From: a virus
Strand: one strand, 5' to 3'
Length of the DNA: 45,909 nt
IMG/VR virus record: IMGVR_UViG_3300045968_000312
Span: 1-45,909 of that record
The position numbers and the translations under genes are program-made. This document shows positions 15,602 through 23,383 of the stretch, piece by piece. The notes under the pieces were generated by a model. It did not search any database and had not been told where the DNA came from. It saw only the letters and a program-made list of their open reading frames with translations. Position 1 is the first letter of the stretch. Each line of letters starts with the position of its first letter.

Positions 15602-17195
15602 CGAAGCCTCCGATCCGCCGCGCTGCGGGCGTCTGGTTTTGCTGTTGTTCCCGCTCGGCCTCACCTGGGCCGGCGGTGTCCACGCTGCCGGGCTTGCCGT
15701 AATTCAGGCCGCGGGTGCGTTCGCTGGCGGCCTCCCGCTCGCACTGCTCGTCGATTTCCTCCCAGTCGTCGCCCCGCTCAGCGGCGTACCGCTCACGGGT
15801 CGACAGGCCGTTGTCGATTTCCAGCACCGCGGATCTGCTGTCGTCGAAGGGGTTGACGCTGGCCCACCCCGGCGTCCGCCATTTGCACCGCAGCATTTCC
15901 TCGAGATTGCTGACGAGCTGGCTGGCCCGCGGGAATCCGTCGAGGCCGGCCATCGACGCGGCGTTTACAAACCGCGCGTAGGTCGGCCGGCAGAAGTGGT
16001 TGATCACGAACCGCTGCAGCGGCCGGTAGCGCATGCGGTCCTCGTTCATGCCGGCCCGCACTGAGCTGAAGCTGCCGCGTGAGTAGTCGCGGGTCAGGCC
16101 CTCGTAGCTCAGGCCCAAGCCGATGGCGATCGACCGCTCGATCAGCAGGATCCAGGCCTCCTGATCACTGCCCGGCGTGTTGGGGCCGACGCCGTGAATC
16201 TTCGAGTCCTTGCCCCGCAGCCGGAAAAATATGCCGGGCTCCAGCTTTTCGAGCGGGTTGCCGTTTACGTCGGTGACGACCGAGTCCGAGTCATCCGTCA
16301 GGCCGGCGAAGTCGTCGTCCTCACCGTCGGTCGTAATGCCGGCGGCGAAGCAGCTCTTAATGGCCGAGGCCATCATTTCGTTGTCGACATAAAACCCAAG
16401 TCGATGGAGCCAGATCACGGCCGTCTTGAGCAGCGACCAGCCCCGCCGCTGACCGCTGCGGCCCTTGAAGAATGAATAGCGGCACTGCTCGGCAGGCAGC
16501 CGGATCGGCTCGTAGGCTGAACCCCCGTCGCTGGGGTGGCCCGGTTTCACCCAGTAGGCCACCGCTCGGCCTGTGGCCGCGTCGAATTCCACGCCCCGCG
16601 TGATCGGATTCCCGCTCTTCTTCTTGCCCAAAAAGAACAGGAAGTCGTCCTGCTCGTCGGCGAACCGCTCCTCGGGCAGCAGGTCCAGGGCCAGCTTGAC
16701 CCGCTGATGGCGGTGCTGATCAGGGTCGAGCGGCTTGTAATGCACCAGGCAGCCGCCCCCGACGATTACCTCGGTGAGCCACAGGGCCATCAGCTCGTAA
16801 ATATGCTGGTCGCCGGTGACGTCGGCCTCGTTCTCGTACTCACCGCCCCACCAATTCCACGCGTCCACCCATTTGCGGCGTTGCTCAGCGTCGTCGAACA
16901 GCGGCTTGGGAGTGATGCCGCAGCCGACCACGTTGTGGGTGTAAGATTCGACCGCGCTGCGGGCGAAGGGGTTGTTTTCGACCAGGTCACGGGCCCGCCG
17001 CAGCAGCAGGTTGCCGTGCATGCGGTGAATCGACGTCGGCGACAAGCTGTTCGGCTGCCAGTCGTCCGTGAGGCGATCGCGTTTTCCGGCGGCCAGGCCG
17101 TCGCTGTAACCGGCGATGAACCCGTGCGTGCGGCCCCGCGCCTTCGGCGCCTGCTTGCCCCAGCTCAGCCACGACCACCAGTTGCGCTTCGTCAT
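15594..17195 (-). CDS. Portal protein, lambda gpB family, 533 aa
   Basis: Lambda-type portal signature: an early RARDLVENNPFARSAVESYTHNVVG block (quoted in part: NNPFARSAVE), then ITPKPLFDDAE, FDAATGRAVAYWVKPGHPSD, ILHLxR-like segments (IWLHRLGFYVDNEMMASAIK) and YEGLTRDYSRGSFSSVRAGM, which is diagnostic of the family. The length matches the roughly 530 residues of gpB. It forms the dodecameric ring at the head vertex through which DNA enters. It starts at ATG 17195, overlapping the gpW-like stop (ATGA), and its own stop overlaps the GTG start of the protease-capsid gene. Confidence 0.92.
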   Translation of the reverse strand: MTKRNWWSWLSWGKQAPKARGRTHGFIAGYSDGLAAGKRDRLTDDWQPNSLSPTSIHRMHGNLLLRRARDLVENNPFARSAVESYTHNVVGCGITPKPLFDDAEQRRKWVDAWNWWGGEYENEADVTGDQHIYELMALWLTEVIVGGGCLVHYKPLDPDQHRHQRVKLALDLLPEERFADEQDDFLFFLGKKKSGNPITRGVEFDAATGRAVAYWVKPGHPSDGGSAYEPIRLPAEQCRYSFFKGRSGQRRGWSLLKTAVIWLHRLGFYVDNEMMASAIKSCFAAGITTDGEDDDFAGLTDDSDSVVTDVNGNPLEKLEPGIFFRLRGKDSKIHGVGPNTPGSDQEAWILLIERSIAIGLGLSYEGLTRDYSRGSFSSVRAGMNEDRMRYRPLQRFVINHFCRPTYARFVNAASMAGLDGFPRASQLVSNLEEMLRCKWRTPGWASVNPFDDSRSAVLEIDNGLSTRERYAAERGDDWEEIDEQCEREAASERTRGLNYGKPGSVDTAGPGEAEREQQQNQTPAARRIGGFGG

Positions 17196-17443
17196 CCGTC
17201 CCTCCCGCGCGGCCCTTGTAGGCTCACCAGGCGGAACGTGCGTCGCGTGCTGCGGGCCTCTTTGCCCTCGTAGATCCGGATCGATTCTTCGATTTGCTTC
17301 AGGGCCTCGGTGGGCGATTCCACCGTGTGGCGCCGGCCGCGAATCATAATGTCGATCGTCAGCCGGCCCTCAGCGATCCCGGCGACGATGGCGTCGCGGG
17401 CCGTCTTCAAAGCTTCCAGGTGGGCCGAGTCAGAGTTTGCCAC
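17192..17443 (-). CDS. gpW-like head-tail joining protein, 83 aa
   Basis: The small helical protein begins LEALKTARDAIVAGIAEGRL, then a short hairpin (IDIMIRGRRHTVESP) and helix EALKQIEESIRIYEG, the layout of lambda gpW, which sits between large terminase and portal exactly as here. It stabilises packaged DNA and provides the tail-joining surface. I take GTG 17443 (MANSDSAHLEAL) as the start. A TTG at 17464 would add seven residues. It ends in an ATGA overlap with the portal gene. The terminase genes lie 2.3 kb away beyond a plus-strand insert. Confidence 0.75.
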   Translation of the reverse strand: MANSDSAHLEALKTARDAIVAGIAEGRLTIDIMIRGRRHTVESPTEALKQIEESIRIYEGKEARSTRRTFRLVSLQGPRGRDG

Positions 17444-17501
17444 TGAGCAGCTGCCGAGGTTCAAGAATCATCGGCAGCCCTGCCGCGCGCGTCAGCTCCG
17501 T

Positions 17502-17530
17502 TTCTATCTGAGGGTGGGGTCGCACGGCCG
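17502..17530. repeat. 29-bp repeat, copy A
   Basis: Matches 28230-28258 at 28 of 29 bases (17510 G, 28238 C). It lies 58 bases upstream of the gpW-like start. On the minus strand it contains GACCCCACCCT followed by AGATAGAA. It could be a phage promoter or operator for minus-strand transcription. Confidence 0.8.
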
Positions 17531-17618
17531 GCGGCTTTGTTACCAAGTTACCAGGCCGGCCGAACGCCCAGCGGACCCGTTTTGGGCCGAAATATTTTCC
17601 GGAATTTTTGCCACCCTC

Positions 17619-17646
17619 TTGCAATATATCCTACGTTATGTAGAAT
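17619..17646 (+). promoter_or_regulatory. Putative sigma-70-type promoter for the sigma-like gene
   Basis: TTGCAA at 17619-17624 and TAGAAT at 17641-17646 are 16 bases apart, in an AT-rich stretch that stands out from the GC-rich surroundings. Start of transcription would be near 17653, about 145 bases before the gene. Confidence 0.55.
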
Positions 17647-17667
17647 ACTATCTTAGTTGGTTCGCAC

Positions 17668-17680
17668 GTTCTTTGACAAT
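17668..17680 (+). promoter_or_regulatory. boxA-like antitermination element
   Basis: GTTCTTTGACAAT lies about 15 bases downstream of the predicted start of transcription. It resembles rRNA-operon boxA (TGCTCTTTAACA), which binds NusB/S10. A similar TTCTTTAACA is at 29330-29339. Confidence 0.4.
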
Positions 17681-17797
17681 TCGGCCGCAGTGGGAATGGC
17701 AGCGAGGCCCCGACGGGTTCCCTCCACCAGCGGAAAGCGGATCAGGCCGGCCGAAAGGTTCGGCCGGCAAAACTCACCCCTCTGGGAGATTTGCAAA

Positions 17798-18307
17798 ATG
17801 GATGATCCGACGCTCGACCCGGCCCCCTTTCTCGTGGCGGCAAGGCGCAGGGCACGGCTGGTCTTCGCCAAACGGCACGACCGGGCAGAGTTGATCGCCG
17901 ATGCGGTCAGCGTGGCCTGGGAACTTGTCCAGACGGCTCCGCCCCAAGCGACGCCCCAATCGGTTGCGTGGTACGCCACCAAGCGAGTGAAAGTGGGCCG
18001 GCAGTTTTCCGAGCGGCAGCGGTCAATCACCGGACCCAACCCGCGGCGGCTTAACAAGCCAGCGCGGGATGAGGAATGGCTGACCGACGTGCTCGACGAT
18101 TCTCAAAACCCGGCCGAATTGGCACAGGTCCACCTGGACTTTGTGGCTTGGCTGGACGTTCTGACCGACCGCGAGCGAGCGATGCTCGCGGCCTTCATGA
18201 ACGGGGAACGAACTAGCACGCTGGCGGCCCGGTACGGCATCTCACACGCCCGTGTGAGCCAGATTCGCCGCGAGTTGGTGGACCATTGGGCGGTGTTTAC
18301 CGAGTAA
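17798..18307 (+). CDS. Sigma-70-like (ECF-type) phage protein, 169 aa
   Basis: The N-terminal half (FLVAARRRARLVFAKRHDRAELIADAVSVAWELV) fits sigma region 2 and the C-terminal part (LTDRERAMLAAFMNGERTSTLAARYGISHARVSQIRRELVDHW, quoted in pieces: LAARYGISHARVSQIRREL) is a region 4 helix-turn-helix. GGGAG lies ten bases before ATG 17798; a longer frame from 17657 is not needed. It may redirect host RNA polymerase to phage promoters such as the 29-bp repeat, or be a degenerate regulator. A strong terminator follows the stop, so it is transcribed alone from the 17619 promoter. Confidence 0.7.
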   Translation: MDDPTLDPAPFLVAARRRARLVFAKRHDRAELIADAVSVAWELVQTAPPQATPQSVAWYATKRVKVGRQFSERQRSITGPNPRRLNKPARDEEWLTDVLDDSQNPAELAQVHLDFVAWLDVLTDRERAMLAAFMNGERTSTLAARYGISHARVSQIRRELVDHWAVFTE

Positions 18308-18317
18308 ACATGCCACA

Positions 18318-18344
18318 GCCCCGCAGGGAGGCGGGGCCTTTTTT
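18318..18344 (+). terminator. Intrinsic terminator after the sigma-like gene
   Basis: Perfect 7-bp stem GCCCCGC/GCGGGGC with a 6-base loop, followed by C and six T residues, 10 bases after the stop. Confidence 0.9.
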
Positions 18345-18452
18345 CTCCACGACGAGCTGAAGGTGCGCGCGGTGCGCGCTTAACGGTCCTGGATTCGGTG
18401 GCATAGTCACTTATAGCGGCCCGAATTATCACCCCGTTTTGGAGAAAATGTT

Positions 18453-18704
18453 ATGCTTTCAGCCACCACACTCACGCAGCAGCAGCTCGACGATGCGCTC
18501 GACAGCGTAGAGCGCCTGGAGCGCGTTGAGATCTCACTGGAAGGCAGCGGTTTCGCCTATCGGCTGTTCGGCGACGGCCGCCAGGTCCTGGCCGGCGTGG
18601 CCGATCGCGAGCAGCTCGCCCCGATGCTGCTGGTGACGGAGATTTTGCTCAACGCCGAGCTCGGCCTCCGCGGCGAGCGGCTGTGCCTTGCTGGATGTAA
18701 TTAG
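18453..18704 (+). CDS. Small acidic protein of unknown function, 83 aa
   Basis: No family recognised. GGAG nine bases before ATG 18453. N-terminal helix with many Asp/Glu (QQQLDDALDSVERLERVEISLEG, quoted in part), a beta core (FAYRLFGDGRQVLAG), and a helical C-terminus ending in CLAGCN. It is followed after 14 bases by the HTH regulator, so the two may be co-transcribed. An IR, GCGCGC-GGT-GCGCGC, lies in the leader. Confidence 0.6.
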   Translation: MLSATTLTQQQLDDALDSVERLERVEISLEGSGFAYRLFGDGRQVLAGVADREQLAPMLLVTEILLNAELGLRGERLCLAGCN

Positions 18705-18718
18705 CAGGAGACGCCACG

Positions 18719-18952
18719 ATGGCCCGCCCCAGAAAAAATGTCGACGACTCCACGTTCGTCGGCCAGATCGCCGCGGAGATACGCCGGCGTCGTGTGAAAA
18801 AATTCCCGCGCGCCGAGGACGCCGCAAATGCCGCCGGCGTGCCAGCGAAAACCTGGTACAGCTGGGAAACCGGTACGCGACTCCCGCTCAAGGCCCTGCC
18901 CGCGATCGCGGCCGCCCTCCGCTGCACCGTCCGCCAGCTCATACCGGCCTGA
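18719..18952 (+). CDS. XRE/Cro-type HTH regulator, 77 aa
   Basis: Residues 13-65 form a HTH_3 fold: an N-terminal helix, then RAEDAANAAGVPAKTWYSWETG, a helix-turn-helix with recognition helix ending in WE, and a closing helix (ALPAIAAALRCTVRQL). It lacks a dimerisation domain, so it is Cro-like in size. An ATG start with AGGAG upstream. It sits in the plus-strand insert between terminase and gpW. It may control the divergent promoter region around 17465-17797. Confidence 0.75.
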   Translation: MARPRKNVDDSTFVGQIAAEIRRRRVKKFPRAEDAANAAGVPAKTWYSWETGTRLPLKALPAIAAALRCTVRQLIPA

Positions 18953-19020
18953 AGTTTGCCTGATCCGCTTCCGCTCCGCTGCGCCCACGCTGCGCGCCCG
19001 CAAAACTGGAGGTTCACACG

Positions 19021-19764
19021 ATGCTATCTGCTCTTGAAAATCTGCCGCCACTGGTGCTGGCCACCGATTGGGACAGCCAGCAGGATGTCACCGGCTGGTG
19101 GATCAGCGAAAAGTACGACGGGTTCCGCTGCTATTGGGACGGGCAGCAACTACTGTCCCGCAACGGCCTGGTCTTCACGGCGCCCGGCTGGTTCACCCGC
19201 GATTTGCCGGACGTGCCGCTCGACGGCGAGCTGTGGTGCGGCCGCGGCAAGCTGCAACGCACTGCCCAGATCGTGCGCAGCAATTCGGCCAACGGCTCCG
19301 CCTGGCGCGAGGTGGCGTTCCTCGTGTTCGACGCCCCGGCCTGCCCTGGCCCGTTCGAGGCGCGGCACTGGCATTTGCACGATGCCCTCCCCCGCGCGTG
19401 CCCGCACGTGGCGCTGGTGTCGCAAACCTGCTGCCAGGGTTTGCCGCACTTGCGCGAGCAGCTCGCTGGCGTCCTGGCCGCCGGCGGCGAGGGCCTGATG
19501 CTCCGGGCCCCTCGCTCGTTCTACGAACCCGGCCGATCGGCCGGGCTGCTGCGCGTGATCAGCCTCGATGAGGCCGAGGGCTGCGTCGTTGAGCGGCGGC
19601 CCCGCTCGATCGTGCTGGAGGACGACGCTGGCGTCCGGGTGGGCGTGATCTGCCCGGCCCACGAGCAGCCGGCACTGGGCCAGGTCGTCACGTTCCAATT
19701 CAGCGGCCGCACGGGCGCGGGCGTTCCGCGCCGCGCCCGGCTCTTGGTGAGCGTCAGCTCTTAG
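19021..19764 (+). CDS. Small ATP-dependent DNA ligase, 247 aa
   Basis: It joins 3'-OH to 5'-phosphate DNA ends through ligase-AMP. Motif I is KYDGFR with nucleophile Lys31; motif III is LDGELW at 67-72; motif IIIa is FLVFDA around 100; motif IV is EGLMLR at 157-162; motif V is LLRVISLDEAEG where LLKxK is usual. A C-terminal OB-like segment follows (VGVICPAHEQPALGQVVTFQFSG). The length fits minimal bacterial and phage ligases. Start ATG 19021 follows 68 bases after the HTH gene, with GGAGG just upstream. The 3' end overlaps the convergent zinc-ribbon gene by 11 bases. The changed motif V Lys deserves notice. Confidence 0.85.
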   Translation: MLSALENLPPLVLATDWDSQQDVTGWWISEKYDGFRCYWDGQQLLSRNGLVFTAPGWFTRDLPDVPLDGELWCGRGKLQRTAQIVRSNSANGSAWREVAFLVFDAPACPGPFEARHWHLHDALPRACPHVALVSQTCCQGLPHLREQLAGVLAAGGEGLMLRAPRSFYEPGRSAGLLRVISLDEAEGCVVERRPRSIVLEDDAGVRVGVICPAHEQPALGQVVTFQFSGRTGAGVPRRARLLVSVSS

Positions 19765-20002
19765 CGCCGGCCTTCGCCGGCGCTGGTATTCCAGCCGGAG
19801 TACCCGCCCGCGGTCCCGTGCGTTTCCAGGTGTGGCCGCAGTCGTCGCACACACAGTAGCGCGTCTCACCGACCGTCCGATAGACGCGCGTGTTCTTGTG
19901 GTGCTCCGCACGCGGGCACGCCCCGGCCCGCACCAGCGGCGTCCGCACCTCCTCTGCCTGGTTCTTCGGTTCTTCGGATTTTTGGTTTTTCTCGTCGCTC
20001 AT
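19754..20002 (-). CDS. Small zinc-ribbon protein after large terminase, 82 aa
   Basis: A central ribbon reads CPRAEHHKNTRVYRT followed by RYCVCDDCGHTWK, i.e. an early Cys and His pair plus CxCxxCGH, between disordered Glu/Gln- and Pro/Ala-rich ends. Its start overlaps the large terminase stop (ATGA), so it is coupled to packaging genes. Such proteins are common in this phage type; the function is unknown. Confidence 0.7.
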   Translation of the reverse strand: MSDEKNQKSEEPKNQAEEVRTPLVRAGACPRAEHHKNTRVYRTVGETRYCVCDDCGHTWKRTGPRAGTPAGIPAPAKAGAKS

Positions 20003-21960
20003 GGCATGTTCAGCCAGCCGCCAGGCCGGCGCAAGGGTGACGTGGCATCGCGGCCCCGACGTTGGCGCCGCTTCGATTCGTCCTTTGGACTTTGGACTTT
20101 AGACTTTGGACTTTGGGCTTCGTCGCTGCGGATCTCCTTGCCCCGCGTCTTCAGCAGCATGGCCACGGCCGCGTACCGCTTGGCGTCGCGGTAATCGACG
20201 GGCACGTTCTCGTCGATCACGTGCCACGCTCCCTCCTCGGGGCCTTCGTTGAGCAGCTGCTCCAGATAGTCCTGCTGCTCTCCCAGCTCCGCCCGGAACA
20301 GGCTGGTCCCGCCAGGTTTTCCCGGGAAAAGCTCGTGCAGCTGCCGGTCGATCCAGTCCTGCGAGTTGGTCGTATCGACCAGCACGTACGGCGCGCCCGG
20401 CCTGGCCGTCTCCTTGCCCAGACGCTTTTTCTTGTAGAGCACGCCGGGGCCCAGCGAATGGGTCGAGCCGCGGCAGGGGATGATCGCGATGTTCCGCTTC
20501 TTGGCCCGATCGACGAGCGCCCACACCTCCTTGGGCCGAAAGCCGCTGTCCAGCAGCGTCAGGCAGATTTTCAGCTTCCGACCATCCGCCGACACATAAT
20601 CCTCCCCCAGCGCTGCGAGCAGCTCCTCTTCGTCGTCGCACTCGAAATAGTCGGCCGTGTGGCTCGTTTTCCCGGCCGCCCAGGCGTCGACGTTGACCAC
20701 GTAGCGGTCCTCCTGCTTGTCCACGCCGGCCGTCAGCAGCCGATAGCCCGGTGGCAGCACGCCGCGGGCGACCTCAAACGGCGCCATCAGGCGCTCGCCC
20801 AGCTGCTCCCACGTCTGCTCGCGGCGGGCGAACTCGAACGTCTCGGCCCACCAGCCGTTGATCGTGTTGCGTCGCGTCTCGGGCGACAACTCGGACCACA
20901 CAATCTGCTCGGCCAGCTTGCCCCAAGTCAGCGACAGGGCGTACAGGCTCGACAGGTGCGAGCTCCAGATCGACCCGTCCCGCGCCGGCGTTCCCACCAG
21001 CCACGGTGAGTCGTCCGAAAATCCGCCCCACCTCGGCCGCCCGCGCTGGCGGCTATTGGCCACGGCGGCGTCGGCCCGTTTGTCGTCCACCGTGCAGCCC
21101 TCGGGCACCCACACGCCGCCGCGCATCATCGGTCCGCGGTCCTCGTCGTAATTGTCTTTCTGGCAGTGGGGGCAGACGTAGCGGGCTGTGTTTTTCGCGA
21201 GCTCCGGATCCGGACGGCCTGGCGGCCGCTCAAACGCGATGCGCTGGCGCTCGAGCACCTGCCGCTTGCCGCACCTCTGGCATGGCACCCAGAGCCGGGC
21301 GTTCGTGCCCGCCACCAGCAGCCGCTCGAGCCGCGACTTGTGCTTCAGCCCCGGTGAGCCTTCCTTGATTCGCTTATAGGCAATCTTGTTCTTGAACCGC
21401 TCGTCGAACAATTCTCCCGGGTCGGCCTCGCCGCTGGTCCGCATGTGGACCCACTTGTCGAACTCGGCCGCGTGCCCGAGGCCGATCTCCTTGTCGGCCA
21501 GCGTGGCAGCGGACCTGGGCCAGCCCACGAACTGGCGGCAGTAGGCCAACTCGATGACTTTCTTGTTCGTCCGCGCTGGCAACTGGCCCCGCAGCACGTC
21601 GCAGTGGCCGATCATCCGCACGCTGCGATCGGAGATCTCCACCGCCAGCGGCCGATCGGGGGCCACCAGCAGCATCGGGCACGGGTCGCGGTCGGCCCAT
21701 TTCATCATCCCGATCTGCCCGCCGAATGTTTTTCCCAGCCGCGTGCCCCACTGCATGACGAGATCGAGGTACTTGCGGCAGTCGAGCGCGTCGAACAGGC
21801 CACCCGGGGCGCCGTGGTGCGGGTAAGCAAAGTCGTCGAACGGGTGACCGTCCTCGGTCGTGGCATGATCGCGCGCCCAGTCGAACGTGCGCACCGCCTC
21901 CCGCGGCTCGAACACAATCAGCGCATGGGCAAATGCGGAAGGCTCACAGATCATCGTCAT
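19999..21960 (-). CDS. Terminase large subunit, GpA family, 653 aa
   Basis: The packaging motor. An ATPase Walker A-like loop GTRLGKT is at residues 72-78. A Cys4 zinc knuckle (VPCQRCGK and VCPHCQK) follows in the middle, and the nuclease half has GVDKQEDRYVVNVDAW and LTLLDSGFRPKEVWALVDRAKKRN, diagnostic of GpA. The protein cleaves concatemers at cos or pac and pumps DNA through the portal. The chosen start ATG 21960 (MTMICEPSAF) lies inside the end of the small subunit, overlapping it by 17 bases; the longer frame to 22035 is unlikely. A zinc-ribbon gene follows in an ATGA overlap. Confidence 0.92.
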   Translation of the reverse strand: MTMICEPSAFAHALIVFEPREAVRTFDWARDHATTEDGHPFDDFAYPHHGAPGGLFDALDCRKYLDLVMQWGTRLGKTFGGQIGMMKWADRDPCPMLLVAPDRPLAVEISDRSVRMIGHCDVLRGQLPARTNKKVIELAYCRQFVGWPRSAATLADKEIGLGHAAEFDKWVHMRTSGEADPGELFDERFKNKIAYKRIKEGSPGLKHKSRLERLLVAGTNARLWVPCQRCGKRQVLERQRIAFERPPGRPDPELAKNTARYVCPHCQKDNYDEDRGPMMRGGVWVPEGCTVDDKRADAAVANSRQRGRPRWGGFSDDSPWLVGTPARDGSIWSSHLSSLYALSLTWGKLAEQIVWSELSPETRRNTINGWWAETFEFARREQTWEQLGERLMAPFEVARGVLPPGYRLLTAGVDKQEDRYVVNVDAWAAGKTSHTADYFECDDEEELLAALGEDYVSADGRKLKICLTLLDSGFRPKEVWALVDRAKKRNIAIIPCRGSTHSLGPGVLYKKKRLGKETARPGAPYVLVDTTNSQDWIDRQLHELFPGKPGGTSLFRAELGEQQDYLEQLLNEGPEEGAWHVIDENVPVDYRDAKRYAAVAMLLKTRGKEIRSDEAQSPKSKVQSPKDESKRRQRRGRDATSPLRRPGGWLNMP

Positions 21961-22471
21961 CAGCCCTACTGCCCACGGTATGAAGGCCAGCCAGCTTCTT
22001 GAGCGCGGCGGCGATCTTGTTGCGCTCCACGTCATAGACCCTCGTCTGAAACTGCTGCGGCACTTCCTTGGCGGCCGCGTCCGGGATCGACTCCAGGATC
22101 GCCCGGATCTCCGTGAAAATCTCCGCCGCCTCGCGCGTCACCTTCTCCCGCCGCCAGGTTTTTCCTTCCAGCTCGTCGGCCTTGAGCTGCTTGTACCGCG
22201 CATCCTCCTCCGCCTTCCGGGCATTGGCCAGGTTCACCCGCTCCTGCAGCGTGATGCCGGCCGAGCTGGCGTCGCGGTGCGTTTTGTCCTTCGTCCGTTG
22301 TCCCTCGTCCTTCTTCCTTGGACCGCCCAGCCTCGGCAGCACCTGCTGTTGATGCCACGTCTTCACTGCGCTCAGCGGTCCGCGGGGACAGCCGCGTTGG
22401 ATCCATGTGTTGACCGTTCGCTCGCTGACCTTCAGCGCTTTCGCGATCTGTTTGATCGTCAATTTGGCCAT
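21944..22471 (-). CDS. Terminase small subunit, Nu1-like, 175 aa
   Basis: N-terminal winged HTH (IAKALKVSERTVNTWIQRGCPRG, quoted in part: VSERTVNTWIQRG) as in lambda gpNu1, then a charged linker at 55-75 and a long helical oligomerisation region (ANARKAEEDARYKQLKADELEG). The C-terminus is acidic (RADDDDL). It recognises the packaging site and recruits the large subunit, which overlaps it by 17 bases. The packaging site is expected just upstream. Confidence 0.85.
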   Translation of the reverse strand: MAKLTIKQIAKALKVSERTVNTWIQRGCPRGPLSAVKTWHQQQVLPRLGGPRKKDEGQRTKDKTHRDASSAGITLQERVNLANARKAEEDARYKQLKADELEGKTWRREKVTREAAEIFTEIRAILESIPDAAAKEVPQQFQTRVYDVERNKIAAALKKLAGLHTVGSRADDDDL

Positions 22472-22717
22472 CAGTTTGCGTGCAGCGGGCCGCCTGCCGA
22501 CAGCGCACCGGGACCGGCCTCAAGTAAAATCGCGACCCAGCCCTTTTCCCACGCTTCCACAGGTCAAAATGAAGCGAAGTGAAGTGCCTAAAAAACCTTC
22601 AAACTCGCGAAAAATGCGCAGGGAAATCCCCGGAGGCCACCCCGGCCCCCCCTGGGAGGACCCGTCCCATTTTGGGACCAGATCGCGATGTAAACCCATA
22701 TGTGATCCAGATTTGCG
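22472..22717. promoter_or_regulatory. Intergenic region: probable cos/packaging site and late promoter
   Basis: This 246-base gene-free stretch sits directly upstream of the Nu1-like gene, where cos lies in lambda. It contains a perfect IR GTCCCATTTTGGGAC at 22664-22678, three tandem GAAGY units at 22571-22585, and a C-run CCGGCCCCCCCTGGGAGG. The exact nick site cannot be placed from sequence alone. Confidence 0.45.
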
Positions 22718-22897
22718 TCACGCCTTCACCTTTGCCGGTGCGGCCGGGATCTGCTCAGTGACGAGGAACGACCCCAGCGTCTCGCGCGGATAGCCACGCC
22801 ACGATTGGCGCCGCACCACGCTGGCGATCGTGCTGCCTGAACGCACGTATGCGACTGGCCGTGGGGGGCGTAGGGGTGGGGGCATGAAGCTCAGCAT
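22718..22897 (-). CDS. Small Arg/Pro-rich protein, 59 aa
   Basis: The ATG at 22897 overlaps the stop of the previous gene (TGATG). The protein begins MLSFMPPPLRPPRPVAYVRS and is basic. It has no membrane segment. Last gene of the cassette before the cos region. No function suggested. Confidence 0.5.
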   Translation of the reverse strand: MLSFMPPPLRPPRPVAYVRSGSTIASVVRRQSWRGYPRETLGSFLVTEQIPAAPAKVKA

Positions 22898-23112
22898 CAG
22901 CTGGCGATTAGCCGCGGCCGCCTTGCCCACTTTGGTGGAGCGGACAGGGCACGCTGCACCAACGTCCCGTCTCGCACTTCCTCCACGATGCGACGCTCGT
23001 GAGCGTCCACACATTCGACGTCGCCTCGGCACGGATGCTTGTGCTCGTCGATGACGTACCAGTCGGTGGTTACGTGTGGCAGCAGGCAATGGGTGCAGAT
23101 GCGCGGGGCCAT
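22897..23112 (-). CDS. Small Cys/His protein, 71 aa
   Basis: ATG 23112 overlaps the previous stop (TAATG). Begins MAPRICTHCLLPHVTTDW; the CxxC and CRGDVEC pairs and His residues suggest zinc binding. The C-terminus is basic. Coupled to both neighbours by stop-start overlaps. Function unknown. Confidence 0.6.
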   Translation of the reverse strand: MAPRICTHCLLPHVTTDWYVIDEHKHPCRGDVECVDAHERRIVEEVRDGTLVQRALSAPPKWARRPRLIAS

Positions 23113-23354
23113 TAGAAACCGAGGCAGGTGCGACCGGGGCAAGTGCCCTCGGGACCGCAGTGCGTGGCAGGCACAGACGACCCGGCCGGGCGGGCTTTGG
23201 CGAAACGTCGCCGCCATGTGCCGTCGCCCTCGCTGTAGCTGCCGATCGGGGCGAATGGATGCGTGAGCCGAAACGCGATGCGTCGCGGCGGGCCGGCCTC
23301 CGCCGACGTGGCGAACAGGGCAACCGCGGCCAGGCTTAGCAGAATCTTTTTCAT
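23112..23354 (-). CDS. Small secreted protein with signal peptide, 80 aa
   Basis: MKKILLSLAAVALFATSAEA is a clear signal peptide (cleavage after AEA). The mature part of about 60 residues is basic and ends in CGPEGTCPGRTCLGF, with three Cys. AAGGGA lies nine bases before ATG 23354. Position in the lysis-like cassette suggests an export-dependent role such as an outer spanin or envelope protein, but there is no lipobox. The Cys-rich end may be disulfide-bonded. Confidence 0.65.
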   Translation of the reverse strand: MKKILLSLAAVALFATSAEAGPPRRIAFRLTHPFAPIGSYSEGDGTWRRRFAKARPAGSSVPATHCGPEGTCPGRTCLGF

Positions 23355-23383
23355 CGGTTCTTTTCCCTTTTGTGAGAGAGCGT

